A stretch of 64,000 nucleotides of DNA from Duganella sp. 1411 (lineage in GTDB: Bacteria; Pseudomonadota; Gammaproteobacteria; Burkholderiales; Burkholderiaceae_D), in contig NZ_JAFICD010000001.1 of the NCBI RefSeq assembly GCF_017833525.1, forward strand, positions 1,922,001 to 1,986,000, given 5' to 3'. Below are positions 37,443 to 47,800 of the stretch, piece after piece. Each line of letters starts with the position of its first letter. Position 1 is the stretch's first letter. The notes beneath the pieces are model-generated. The model was not told the DNA's origin. It searched no databases and worked only from the letters and a program-made list of their open reading frames with translations. The position numbers were made by a program, and so were the translations under genes.

Positions 37443-38651
37443 TTAGGCCGCGCCGTCCTCGGGGGCGGTGGAAGCCTCGGCCGGGGCGGACTGGCCTTGC
37501 TGGACGGAGAGGGAACGGAAGGCTTTCGGCGTGCAACCGTATTCGTCCTTGAACAGCCGGTTGAAATACGAGACGTTGGCGTAGCCGACCGAATAGGCGA
37601 TTTCCGCCACCGCCGCGCCGCTGTTTTCGGCCAGCAGCCTGGCCGCCTCGGTCAGGCGCAACTTGTTCAGATAGGTGGTGAAGGTCATGCCCAGCTCGGC
37701 CTTGAGCACCTCGTTGACCTTGTTGCGGTTGGCGCCGGTCCCGGCCGCCACGCCGTCGAGGTCGAGCCCCGAGTCGGTGTAATTGGTGGCGATGAAGCGC
37801 AGGATCGACGCCTTCTCCTTGTCCTTGTACGGTTCCAGCGTCAACTGGCGGTACGCGACCAGCGGCAAATCTTTTTTCATCTGCGAATCGAGCCCGGCGA
37901 GCAAGGCGCGCGCGTGGCCGCGGAAGAACCACAGGCCGAACCCCAGCCAGCTGGCCAGGATCGCCACCGCCATCGCCACCAGGTAGCGCCAGTCGCGGCC
38001 GCGCAGCGTCAGGTCGCTCACCTCCAGGTAGGAATCGATGTCGCGCGGGCTGTAGGGGCTGGTGCCGAAGACGACCTTCGACACCCCGTCCAGTCTATAG
38101 CCCTGGTCGGACAAATCGAGTTTCATCTGGGTGAACCACCAGTCCGGCGTCGTGAAGCGGGTCATGTCCAGCGACACCGGCACGCCCTGCTCGTTGCAGG
38201 AAAAATAGGTGCCCGGCGAGCGGTAGGTCTCGAACTTGCCCGGCTTGGAGATTTTGGGATCGAAGGTGGAGATGATCAACGTCATCGTGTTGGCCGGCGA
38301 GCATTTGGCAAGAAAATTGATGGTGGTGTACTTCGACCAGTCCATGTGGGCCAGCCGCCCGTTCTTGTCCTCCTGCACCAGCTCGGACGACACGTAGGGG
38401 TAGGCCGCGGCATTCTTCACCTTGAAGTCGAAGCGCAGGCGCGCCTTGTTCTGCGCGTCCAGTCGCAAGGTCGAGGCGCCGCCCATGAACTGGTCGGTAA
38501 ACGTCCGGTAATGCCACAGGGCGCCGTCGCGCTGCGCCGGCAACAAGGTGAACGACGGATAACTCCCGTACGTGAACAGACCCGCCATCAGCGCGTCTCC
38601 GAGCACCAGGAGAAGCAGCGCGATCAGCGCCTTCTTGTAGAAATCTTGCAT
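37443..38651 (-). CDS. Membrane-anchored AraC-type regulator with an outer carbohydrate-binding-like domain
   Basis: The 402 residues run: membrane helix (about 8-27), an extracytoplasmic beta-rich domain (about 30-222) resembling CBM11/CIA30 jelly rolls (FTDQFMGGASTLRLDAQNKA, FLAKCSPANTMTLIISTFD, SYLEVSDLTLRG), a second helix (about 226-247), and a cytoplasmic AraC HTH (about 285-385: AVAEIAYSVGYANVSYFNRLFKDEYGCTPKAFR). It would sense a glycan outside the membrane and bind DNA directly, without a phosphorelay. It is next to the GH3 gene, the likely target. The 238 bp downstream contain the terminator described and nothing else seen. Confidence 0.8.
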   Translation of the reverse strand: MQDFYKKALIALLLLVLGDALMAGLFTYGSYPSFTLLPAQRDGALWHYRTFTDQFMGGASTLRLDAQNKARLRFDFKVKNAAAYPYVSSELVQEDKNGRLAHMDWSKYTTINFLAKCSPANTMTLIISTFDPKISKPGKFETYRSPGTYFSCNEQGVPVSLDMTRFTTPDWWFTQMKLDLSDQGYRLDGVSKVVFGTSPYSPRDIDSYLEVSDLTLRGRDWRYLVAMAVAILASWLGFGLWFFRGHARALLAGLDSQMKKDLPLVAYRQLTLEPYKDKEKASILRFIATNYTDSGLDLDGVAAGTGANRNKVNEVLKAELGMTFTTYLNKLRLTEAARLLAENSGAAVAEIAYSVGYANVSYFNRLFKDEYGCTPKAFRSLSVQQGQSAPAEASTAPEDGAA

Positions 38652-38839
38652 TGCGATATCAAAGTGTTTAACCGTTCGACGCACCGCCTCTGGACGGCGT
38701 GCCGCTCGCATCATAGCAGTTCAGTCCGGCAATGCGGCGGCTGCGCACAACAGTGGTGCATTTCGGCCACAGCGCTTGCAAAAATCGACAAACGCGGGGA
38801 CGGCGTCACGCCGGCGCCGGACGCTGCTACAATTCCGTT

Positions 38840-39211
38840 ATGTTGATGACAAACAAATGGCGGGGGTGGGTGGCAAGGCTGGCGTGCGTCGCCGTGCTGC
38901 TGTCGGCGTTGATGCCGGCGCTGTCGCACGCGCTGGCGCCGGACCGCGCCGCCGCCTTGCTGGCCGAGATCTGCTCGCCCGGCGGCATCCGCAACGTCGG
39001 CGAGGACGGCAAGGCGCCCGTTAAAAAGCCGATGAGCATGGAGGACTGCTCTTACTGCCGTATCCAGTTCGACACCCCGGTGCTGCCGTCGGCGCCGCCG
39101 GCGTTGATCATCGCCGCTATCGTCGCACGCCATCCGGTGCTGTACTACCAGTCGCCGGCCCCGCTGTTCTCCTGGATTTCCGCCAAGCCGCGCGGACCGC
39201 CGCTGGCCTGA
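38840..39211 (+). CDS. DUF2946 family protein
   Basis: The 123-residue protein has an N-terminal membrane/signal segment (WVARLACVAVLLSALMPALSHAL), a conserved cysteine pair in CSYCRI near residue 72 and another Cys in EICSPGG, and a second hydrophobic stretch (PALIIAAIVARHPVLYY). DUF2946 proteins often accompany metal-transport genes, especially copper, and this gene is 214 bp upstream of a TonB receptor on the same strand. The cysteines may bind metal. The start could also be the ATG at 38846. Confidence 0.78.
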   Translation: MLMTNKWRGWVARLACVAVLLSALMPALSHALAPDRAAALLAEICSPGGIRNVGEDGKAPVKKPMSMEDCSYCRIQFDTPVLPSAPPALIIAAIVARHPVLYYQSPAPLFSWISAKPRGPPLA

Positions 39212-39425
39212 CCGGGCCGCGCTCCGCCACGGCCATTGCGGCCGGCGCCGGCGCGCGCCCATCGCCTTCTCCGGGTTCCGACCACGCCTGATCGGCGCCG
39301 CGCGCATCGCCCGCGCCGGCGCCCCCACGCGCGCGCCGGAACAACCAACACCGACCGCCGCGCCCATCGCGCGCGGCCGCGCCGACCGCGTCCGACGCGT
39401 GCCGGCGCCCCAACGAGAACATCAC

Positions 39426-41609
39426 ATGACTTCATCACCGCTACACCACGGCACGCCGCCCTCGCCATCACCGCTGCGCGCGCTGCCGATCACGCTGGCC
39501 TGCGCCTTCGCCGCCCTGGCGGCGCCCGCCCGTGCCGACCACCCGCTGCCCACCGTGGAAATCGCCGGCGTGGCGCCCGGCCCGCTCGGGCTCGACGCGG
39601 TCAACGGCACCGGCAGCCGGCTCGGCCTGACGGCGCGCGAGACGCCGGCCAGCGTCACCGTCGTCGACCGCGCCGCCATCGACGAGCGCGGCGCCCGCGA
39701 CACGCAGGAAATCCTGCGCGCCATTCCCGGCGTGACCGCGCACGACGCGCCGGGCAATATCGGCGTCAGCTATCGCGGCTTCGGCGGCGGCTCGATCAGC
39801 CAGCTGTTCAACGGCATCAACGTCCAGTACACGATCGCCGCGCGCCCGGTCGACAGCTGGATCTACGACCGGGTCGAGGCCATCGGCGGCCCGTCGAGTT
39901 TTTTATACGGTGCCGGCGCCGTCGGCGGCTCGATCAATTACATCACCAAGGTGGCCGAGCGGCGCGACTTTTCCGAAGCGCGGCTGCGCCGGGGCAGCGA
40001 CGACCTGACGGAAGGCTCGTTCGGCTTGAACCGGCGCCTCGGCGGCGACGGCGGCGCGGTCGCGCACCACGCGCGCATCGACGTCAACCACCGCGACGGC
40101 GGCAGCTGGGTCGACGGCACGCGCGGCCGCTCGACCCAGCTGGCCGCGTCGCTGCGCTCGGACTTCGGCCAGCGCCTGACGCACACGCTGGCCTATGAAT
40201 TCCAGCACGAGGACGTGGCACGGCCGTACTGGGGCACGCCGCTGCGCAATCCGGCCGCCGGCGTCGCGCGTGTCGATCCCGCCACGCGCGACAAGAACTA
40301 CAACAGCGCCGACGGCGTCTACGCGCAACGCGTGCACTGGCTGCGCTCCATCGCCGCGTGGCAGGCCGGCCCATCGGCCACGCTTACCAACACGTTCTAC
40401 GTCTACGACGCGCTGCGCGACTACCGCAACGTCGAAAACTTCCGCTTCAACCCCGCCAACACGGCCGTGATCCGCTCCGCCGCGCTGCTGCAGCGGCACG
40501 ACCAGCGCCTGGTCGGCGACCGCCTCGACGGCGCGTTCAACGGCGCGCTGGCCGGCCGCCGCAGCGACTGGGCCTACGGCATCGACGTCAGCGTCAACCG
40601 GCAGACGCGCTTTCCCAACAGCCTGCCGGCCACGGTGTCCACGGTAGATCCGCGCGACTTCGTCACCGAACGCTTCTTCGACATCCCCGGCATGGCGCCC
40701 GGCTTCCGCCCCGACCGCGACAACAAGGTGCGCACCACCGCCGTCTACGCGGAGAACCGCACCGTCCTGGCGCCATCGCTCAACCTGGTCACGGCGCTGC
40801 GGCACGAGCGCATCACGCTCGATTTGACCAACCGGCGCGACATCACGGCCGCCAACCCGGCCGCCTTCGAGCGCCGCTACCGCCCCACCACCGGCCGCGC
40901 GGGCCTGGTGTGGGACCTGGCGCCCGGCGCCAGCGCCTACGTCCAGTACGCGACGGCGGCCGATCCGCCGTCCGGCGTGCTGTCCACCGCGTCGTTCGCC
41001 GACGTGCGCACCAACAGCGAGCTGACCACCGGCCGCCAGGGCGAGGTCGGCGCCAAGCTCGATTTCTGGCACGGCAAGGGCGCGGCCACGCTGGCGGCCT
41101 ACCGCATCGAGCGCCGCAACATCGCCACGCAGGACCCGGCCGACAGCACGCGGACGATGCTGGTGGGCCAGCAATCGGCCCGGGGAATCGAGCTGTCGGC
41201 GGGCCTGCGGCCGAGCCGCCGCTGGACCGTCCAGGGCGACCTGGCGCGGCTGGCGGCGCGCTACGACACCTTCCGGCAGAACGGCGTTTCGCTGGCCGGC
41301 AGGACGCCGGCCAACACGCCGCGCACGGTGGCCAACCTGTGGCTGTCGTACGCCTTCAACGACGCGTTCAAGGCCAGCGCCGGCGTGCGCCACGTCGGCC
41401 GCGTGTATGGCGACGCGGCCAACACCATCGCCTGGCCGTCGTACACGCTGCTCGACGTCGGCGTCGCCTACCGCGTCAGCCGCGACGCCGATCTGGCGCT
41501 GCGGCTGCGCAACGCCGGCAACCGCCTGCACGCGCTGAACCTGACCTCGACGATGGCCTATCTCGGCGCGCCGCGCACGGCCGACGCCGCGCTGCGCGTA
41601 ACCTTCTGA
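39426..41609 (+). CDS. TonB-dependent receptor, siderophore type
   Basis: The 727-residue protein has a signal peptide, a plug domain (ETPASVTVVDRAAIDERGARDTQEILRAIPGV, about 70-105; IEAIGGPSSFLYGAGAVGGSINY-like wording), and a 22-strand barrel with the terminal ALRVTF ending in Phe. The plug wording is that of ferric-siderophore receptors (FhuE/FpvA-like). It takes up a metal chelate across the outer membrane using TonB. The PepSY membrane protein gene follows after 8 bp, a frequent pairing for siderophore iron reduction or release. Confidence 0.92.
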   Translation: MTSSPLHHGTPPSPSPLRALPITLACAFAALAAPARADHPLPTVEIAGVAPGPLGLDAVNGTGSRLGLTARETPASVTVVDRAAIDERGARDTQEILRAIPGVTAHDAPGNIGVSYRGFGGGSISQLFNGINVQYTIAARPVDSWIYDRVEAIGGPSSFLYGAGAVGGSINYITKVAERRDFSEARLRRGSDDLTEGSFGLNRRLGGDGGAVAHHARIDVNHRDGGSWVDGTRGRSTQLAASLRSDFGQRLTHTLAYEFQHEDVARPYWGTPLRNPAAGVARVDPATRDKNYNSADGVYAQRVHWLRSIAAWQAGPSATLTNTFYVYDALRDYRNVENFRFNPANTAVIRSAALLQRHDQRLVGDRLDGAFNGALAGRRSDWAYGIDVSVNRQTRFPNSLPATVSTVDPRDFVTERFFDIPGMAPGFRPDRDNKVRTTAVYAENRTVLAPSLNLVTALRHERITLDLTNRRDITAANPAAFERRYRPTTGRAGLVWDLAPGASAYVQYATAADPPSGVLSTASFADVRTNSELTTGRQGEVGAKLDFWHGKGAATLAAYRIERRNIATQDPADSTRTMLVGQQSARGIELSAGLRPSRRWTVQGDLARLAARYDTFRQNGVSLAGRTPANTPRTVANLWLSYAFNDAFKASAGVRHVGRVYGDAANTIAWPSYTLLDVGVAYRVSRDADLALRLRNAGNRLHALNLTSTMAYLGAPRTADAALRVTF

Positions 41610-41617
41610 GGTCTGCC

Positions 41618-43225
41618 ATGAAAATCAACCTGAAGCTCAACTTCAAACGCCTGCTGTTGCTGGCCCACCGCTGGTTCGGTATCGTGCTGTGCGCCTTCTT
41701 CGCCATGTGGTTCGTGTCCGGCGTGGTGATGATGTATGTCGGCTACCCCAAGCTGACCGACACCGAGCGGCTGGCGCACCTGCCGCCGCTGCGCGCCGGC
41801 GCCGGCCTGCTCGGCCCGCGCGAGGCGCTGGCCGCCGCCGGCGTCGCCGGGCCTTTGCGCCAACTGAGCCTGGCCAACGCCCGTGGCGGGCGCGCCGTCT
41901 ATCTGGCGGTGCCGCCGAGCGCCAGCGGCCACGGCCACGGCCGCGAGATGGCGCCCGCCATCGTGGTCGACGCGCTGACCGGGGCCCGGGCGCCGGCCAC
42001 CGACCAGGCAACCGCCATGGCCAGCGCGGCCGCCTACGCCGGCGCTGGCGTCGGCCTGCGCTATCTGGGCACGGTCGGCGAGGACGCCTTCACGCACTCG
42101 CGCGCGTTGGATGGCCACCGGCCGCTGCACCGCGTGCGGCTGGCCGACGCCGACGACACGCTGCTCTACATCTCGGGCCGCACCGGCGAGGTGGTGCGCG
42201 ACGCGCCGCGCACCGAGCGGCTGTGGAACTACGCCGGCGCCTGGATACATTGGCTCTATCCGTTCCGCGGCAACGCGTTCGACCGCTACTGGGCCGACAT
42301 CGTCAACTGGCTGGCGATCGCCGGCATCGTCATGGTGGCGAGCGGCGCCGCCGTCGGCGTGCTGCGCTGGCGTTTCCGGCGCCCTTATCGCGACGGCGCG
42401 CGCACGCCGTACCGCGACCGCATGATGCGCTGGCACCACATCGGCGGCCTGCTGTTCGCCGTGACGACCGCCGCCTGGATCTTCAGCGGCCTGATGTCGA
42501 TGAACCCGTGGCGCATCTTCGACGGCGGCGCCGCGCCGCTGCGCACGGCGGCGCTGGAGGGCGCGCCGCCGGCGCCGTCCGCCGCCGCGGTCACGCCGGA
42601 CGCGCTGCTGGCCGCCGCCGGTCCCGGCGTGCGGGAATTGCGCTGGACGCGAGTGCTGGGCGACACCATCGTGCGCGCCCAGGGGGCGGCCGGCGCGCCG
42701 CTGCTGCTCGACGGCCGCGCCGCGCGCCCGCTCACGCTCGACGCCGCCGCGTTGCAAGCGGCCGCCGCCGGGCTGCTGCCGGCGCCGGTCGCGCGCATCG
42801 AACGGCTGACGGCCTACGACCTGTATTACTACAGCCGCGACGACCACGCCATGAGCGGCGGCCGCGCCAGGCCGCTGCCGGTGCTGCGCATCGTCTTCGC
42901 CGACGCCCTGCGCAGCTGGGTCTACCTCGATCCGCGCACCGGCGAGGTGGTCGGCCGCAGCGACCGCTACCGGCGCACCAGCCGCTGGCTGTTCGCCATG
43001 CTGCACAGCTGGGACTGGGCGCCGCTGCTGGCGCGCCGGCCGCTGTGGGACGTGCTGCTGATCGCGCTGAGCCTGGGCGGCGCCGTCATGAGCGCGACGG
43101 GCGTCGTCATCGGCTGGCGCCGGCTCGGCGCCAAGCTGCGGCGTGCGGTGAACGCGCAAGCTCATCCGTCGGGTAAAATTGACAGGCAGGCCACACGGCG
43201 TCCGCGCCCCCTCCACCCACTTTGA
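41618..43225 (+). CDS. PepSY-associated membrane protein (iron-uptake reductase-like)
   Basis: The 535-residue protein has four or five membrane helices: near 12-38 (LLLLAHRWFGIVLCAFFAMWFVSGVVMMYVG), about 225-247, about 275-295 (HHIGGLLFAVTTAAWIFSGLMSMNPW), and about 485-505. PepSY-type periplasmic segments lie between. Conserved histidines in AHRW, WIHW and WHHIGG could bind haem. Homologues next to TonB receptors are thought to reduce ferric siderophores in the periplasm. A HGHGRE stretch near residue 107 may contact metal. The C-terminus overlaps no gene; the antiporter starts 10 bp later. Confidence 0.85.
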   Translation: MKINLKLNFKRLLLLAHRWFGIVLCAFFAMWFVSGVVMMYVGYPKLTDTERLAHLPPLRAGAGLLGPREALAAAGVAGPLRQLSLANARGGRAVYLAVPPSASGHGHGREMAPAIVVDALTGARAPATDQATAMASAAAYAGAGVGLRYLGTVGEDAFTHSRALDGHRPLHRVRLADADDTLLYISGRTGEVVRDAPRTERLWNYAGAWIHWLYPFRGNAFDRYWADIVNWLAIAGIVMVASGAAVGVLRWRFRRPYRDGARTPYRDRMMRWHHIGGLLFAVTTAAWIFSGLMSMNPWRIFDGGAAPLRTAALEGAPPAPSAAAVTPDALLAAAGPGVRELRWTRVLGDTIVRAQGAAGAPLLLDGRAARPLTLDAAALQAAAAGLLPAPVARIERLTAYDLYYYSRDDHAMSGGRARPLPVLRIVFADALRSWVYLDPRTGEVVGRSDRYRRTSRWLFAMLHSWDWAPLLARRPLWDVLLIALSLGGAVMSATGVVIGWRRLGAKLRRAVNAQAHPSGKIDRQATRRPRPLHPL

Positions 43226-43235
43226 TGAGCTGCCG

Positions 43236-44327
43236 ATGAAAATATCCACCACCCTGCCCGTTTGGACGATCGCCGGACCCGTGGTCGGCTGGCTGGCGCT
43301 GGCCGGCAAGGCGCTCGGCGCCCAGGAGCTGCTCGGCGGCGCCTACCTGGCGCTGCTGGCCGTCGCCCTGTTCTGGGGTGTGCTGGCGGCGGTGTTCCAC
43401 GCCGAGGTGGTGGCGCACAAGATCGGCGAGCCGTACGGCACGCTGGTGCTGGCGGTGGCGGTGACGGCGATCGAGGTGGCGCTGATCGTCTCGCTGATGA
43501 TCGCCGGCGGCGCCGAGACCACCGGCCTGGCGCGCGACACGGTGTTCGCCGCCGTGATGCTGATCCTCAACGGCATGGTGGGCATCTGCCTGCTGGCCGG
43601 CGGCGGGCGCCACGGCGAACAGACCTTCACGCTGAGCGGCGTGTCGGCGGCGCTGACCACGTTGGCGGCGATCTCGGTGCTGACGATGGTGCTGCCCAAC
43701 TACACCACCACCACCCCGGGGCCGTTCTACAGCGGCAGCCAGCTGATTTTCATCGCCGTGGTGTCGCTGGTGCTGTACGGGACATTCGTGTTCGTGCAGA
43801 CGGTGCGCCACCGCGACTACTTCCTGCCGGCCGACGGCGGCGGCGAGGACGCGCACGCGCCGGTGCCGCCGGCCAAGCTAGCCTGGATGAGCGGCGCGCT
43901 GCTGCTGGTGTGCCTGGGCGGCGTGGTGCTGCTGGCCAAATCGCTGTCGCCGGCGCTGGAGGCGGCGGTGCTGCGGATGGGCGCGCCCAAGGCGCTGGTC
44001 GGCATCATCATCGCGGCCGTGGTGCTGCTGCCGGAGGGCATCGCGGCCTACCAGGCGGCGCGCGCCAACCGGCTGCAAACTAGTCTGAACCTGGCGCTGG
44101 GCTCGGCCCTGGCCAGCATCGGCCTGACCATACCGGCCGTGGCCATCGTGTCGATCCTCAACGGCTGGACCTTGACCCTGGGGATCGACGTCAAATCGAC
44201 GGTGTTGCTGCTGCTGTCGATCATCGTCACCTCGCTGTCGCTGGGCAGCGGCCGCACCACCATCATGCAGGGCACGGTGCTGCTGATGATCTTCGCGGTG
44301 TACCTGTTCGTGACGGTGGTGCCTTAG
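43236..44327 (+). CDS. chaA: Calcium/proton antiporter (ChaA-like)
   Basis: The 363-residue protein shows two homologous halves with about eleven helices and the acidic CaCA motifs: FHAEVVAHKIGEPYGTLVLAVAVTAIEVALI (first half) and VVLLPEGIAAYQAARANRLQTSLNLALGSALASIGL (second half). ChaA exports Ca2+, Na+ or K+ in exchange for protons at the inner membrane. It starts 10 bp after the PepSY gene, so the three membrane genes 39426-44327 are likely one transcript. Confidence 0.9.
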   Translation: MKISTTLPVWTIAGPVVGWLALAGKALGAQELLGGAYLALLAVALFWGVLAAVFHAEVVAHKIGEPYGTLVLAVAVTAIEVALIVSLMIAGGAETTGLARDTVFAAVMLILNGMVGICLLAGGGRHGEQTFTLSGVSAALTTLAAISVLTMVLPNYTTTTPGPFYSGSQLIFIAVVSLVLYGTFVFVQTVRHRDYFLPADGGGEDAHAPVPPAKLAWMSGALLLVCLGGVVLLAKSLSPALEAAVLRMGAPKALVGIIIAAVVLLPEGIAAYQAARANRLQTSLNLALGSALASIGLTIPAVAIVSILNGWTLTLGIDVKSTVLLLLSIIVTSLSLGSGRTTIMQGTVLLMIFAVYLFVTVVP

Positions 44328-44435
44328 CCTCGAACCCGTGCCATCCATCGCGCGTCCGCCAGGTTTATTACCGCATCTGCCAGAAAATCGGCAAGTCGCC
44401 CGCGTCCCGTCGGGTTGGCCCACACGGCCTGGCGT

Positions 44436-44621
44436 TCACGACGCGGTTTTGGGGGCCGACGCCCGCACGGCGGGTTCGCGCGCGGCCGGGGCGGGCGCTT
44501 CGTCAGCCATTAGCATGCCCAGTTGAAAACCCAGCGAGAACAGCAAAACGAGCAGCACCAGGCAGGAGAGCAAGCCCACCCACAGCAAGCGCCTTGTTAA
44601 GTTGAATCGGTATTCCATCAT
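44436..44621 (-). CDS. Small single-pass membrane protein (61 aa)
   Basis: The protein has a basic start (MMEYRFNLTRRLL), one strong helix (about 13-37, WVGLLSCLVLLVLLFSLGFQLGMLM) and a short Ala/Pro-rich tail. A GGCGAGG site lies upstream of paired ATGs (44621, 44618). No family is recognised. It lies between the antiporter gene (convergent) and the divergent STAND gene, with 235 bp to the latter's start. Its orientation next to the STAND gene makes it a possible member of that cluster, but this is not shown. Confidence 0.55.
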   Translation of the reverse strand: MMEYRFNLTRRLLWVGLLSCLVLLVLLFSLGFQLGMLMADEAPAPAAREPAVRASAPKTAS

Positions 44622-44856
44622 CGGCCTCGCCCAACAAGGTTAAGCAACCACCACGGTCGTCTGCCCACCGTCGCCTTCCGCAGTACCACGCAATTCTTAA
44701 ATCGGGTAGTTCGGAACTGATGCTAGGAGTTCGCCGCCGCGTAACACAAGTAACAAACTGGTGTCTCTTCAAAATAATGACATCGACACGCATGACCATG
44801 CCGTGCTAGGATATTGCAAATTAGTTAATATCATTTTGGATATCATTTCCGCCATC

Positions 44857-47800
44857 ATGCCCCTTCGCCATTCACCTGTTGGCAGCGCCAGCCAGGTTGG
44901 TAACGCGTCCCGCGCCAAGGCGCGGTTCCGCCTCGGAGCGTGGCTGGTCGATCCATCCTCCAATGCCATCGAAAGCGCTATCGGAACGCGCCAGATGGAG
45001 CCGCGCACGATGGATGTGCTGGTGGCGCTGTGCCGCGCCAACGGCGAGACGGTCAGCACGGAGCAACTGCTGGAGCAATGCTGGGGCAGCACGATCAATG
45101 GCGACAGTCCCGTCCACAAAAACATCGCCCTGCTGCGGCGCCTGTTGGGCGACGACGCGGGCGCGCCCATCTTCATCGAGACCATCCGCAAGCGCGGCTA
45201 TCGCACCGTCGCGGAGATCGATTTCACGGTGGACGATATCCACCGCGTTTCGCTGTGGGACGGCGGCTCGCCGTTTCGTGGCTTGCTGCCGTTCGACGAG
45301 GCCCACGCGCAAGTGTTCTACGGCCGCGACGAGGCGACGCGCAAACTGGCGAACGCGGCGCAGGCACAGATCGACAACGGGCTCGCCCTGCTGCTGTTGC
45401 TCGGTCCCAGCGGTTCGGGCAAAACCTCGCTGGTGCAGGCCGGCCTGTTCCCGGCGATGTCGCGCGCGCAGGCCGGCGCTGGCGCCGCACTGCTGGCCAC
45501 GACCACCTTCGACGTCGCCGATCAAGGCGAGCAAACGCTGTTCACCGCGTTGGCCGGCGGGCTGCTGGACTTGCACTGGGACGAGGCATACGCCTTTCCA
45601 GACGAGAACGCGGTCGCGCTCGGCAAACGCCTGGAAGGCGATTGCGCAAGCGTCGCCGAACACCTCCAGGCCACGCTGGCGCCGCACCGCGCCGGCATGC
45701 GCTTCGCCATCTTCATCGACCGCTTTGAAGCGCTGTTCAACGCCAACCGCGTGAGCGAGCAGGAGCGCGCCGCGTTCCTGGCGACGCTGGGACAGCTTGC
45801 GCGCAGCAGCGCCTGCTTGATCGTGCTCGCCTGCCGCAACGATTTTTACCCGAGCATCGCCAAGCTTCCCCTGTTGATCGAGGTGAAGCCGCACGGCGGC
45901 CATGTGGATCTTGGGCCGCCCAGCTTCAGCGACATCGCGCAAATGATACGCAAGCCGGCCGCGGCGGCGCAGCTGACCTTCGGCGTCGATCCCGTCAGCC
46001 ACGCCAACCTGGACGATCTGTTGTGCGAGAGCGCCACGGCCAGTCCGGACGCCCTGCCCTTGCTGCAATACTGCCTGCACGAGCTATACCGGCTGCGCAC
46101 GCCGGAGGGCGAGCTGAGCTTCGACGCCTTCCATGAACTGGGCGATCTCGAGGGCGCCATCGGCCGGCGTGCCGAACAGCTGGTGGTAGGCCTGACCGAG
46201 GGCCAGCGCGCCGAACTGCCCCACGTCATGTCGCTGGTGACGGTGTTGTCGATCAACGAGGAACAGGTCACGAGCCAGCGCGCGCCGTGGTCCGCGCTGC
46301 GCAGCGAGGCGGCGCGCCAGACCGTCGCGGCGCTGATCGAGGCGCGCCTGTTTGTCAGCGACCTGGCCAGCGGTACGCGGGTGTTCGGTATCGCGCACGA
46401 GGCGATCCTGCGGCGTTGGCCGCGGATGAGCGAGTGGATAGAGGCGCACCGCGATGCCTTGCGCGCGCGCGGCAGGCTGGCCCAGCAGGCGGCGCGCTGG
46501 AGCGCGGAGGGACGGCGCGCCGACCTGCTGATCCCGCGCGGCAAATTGCTCGACGAGGCCAAGGCGCTGCGCGACGCGGCCCTGTGGTCGCTGGAGCCGG
46601 CCGAATCCGAGTTGATCCGCTTGTCCAACCGCCGGGCGCGCCAGTTCGCCTGGGCACGCCTGTGCGCGCTCGGGATCATCATGGGGCTGGCGGTGCTCAA
46701 TTCCGCGCTCGGTCTGAGCGCGCTGTCGGCCAAGCGCGCGGCCGAGGCACGCCGTACCGAGGTCGAGGGCCTGGCCGGCTACATGCTGGGTGACTTCACC
46801 GACAAGCTGCGGCCCCTGGGCAAGCTCGATTTGCTTGAGGGGGTCAGTGGCAAGGTGCTGGAATACCTGCGCGGCTCGCAGACGGACGCGCTGAGCCCGA
46901 CAGGTTTCACCTTGCGCGCCAAGGCATTGCAAGTGATCGGCGAAGTGAGCCGGTCGCGGGGCAACGCCGTTCAGGCCATTGATGCGCTGGACGAAGCCAA
47001 CGCCATTTTGAAGCGTCAGCATGCGTCGCATCCCAACGACATCAAGGTACTCAACAATCTCGGTGTGAACGCCTACTGGGTCGGCCAGTTGCACAAGGAC
47101 CGCAATAATTTCGAGGCGGCCGAACTCGCGTGGCGGCAATATCTGCAGTTTGCCGATCAGGTGCAGCAACTTGAGCCCGACAAGGTGGATTGGTGGATCG
47201 AGCAGTCGTACGCCCACAATAATCTGGGCTCGCTCGCCATCACGCGCGGAACGCCGGAGCTGGCGGCGCCCGAGTTTGCCGCATCCATCGCGTTGAAGGA
47301 ACGCGCGCTGCGGCGCACGCCGGACTCCAAAGTCCTGATCGCTGAATTGGCGGACAGTTATTCCTGGCTGGGTTTGGCCAGGCAATCCTTGGGCGAATTG
47401 CGGCTGGCGGAAAACCTCTACCAGAAAGAAATGGCGTTGGTCTTGCGGCTGCGCGCTCAATTCCCTGACGAGCCTCTGTGGGTGAAACGGCAGATCCAGG
47501 CACTGCAGCATCGCGCCATATTGGCACTCGCCTTGGGTCGCGACGACATCGCCCTGGCCGACTATACAACGGCTAAGGAGCTGTTCTTGCACATCGCTGG
47601 ACAGGACCAAAATAACCACGCCTGGCAAGTCGAACTGGCAATGCTCGACCAGGATTTTTTGCGGGTGAAAGCGCGCCGGGAGCCGGCCTCCACCATTTTG
47701 CCCCAGCTCAGGCAGGTACACTCGACGCTGTCCTCCAGGCTGAAACTCAACCCGGAAAACGTCCTATGGGCGAGCAGCGAGGCCGTCGCCCGCTCCAGGG

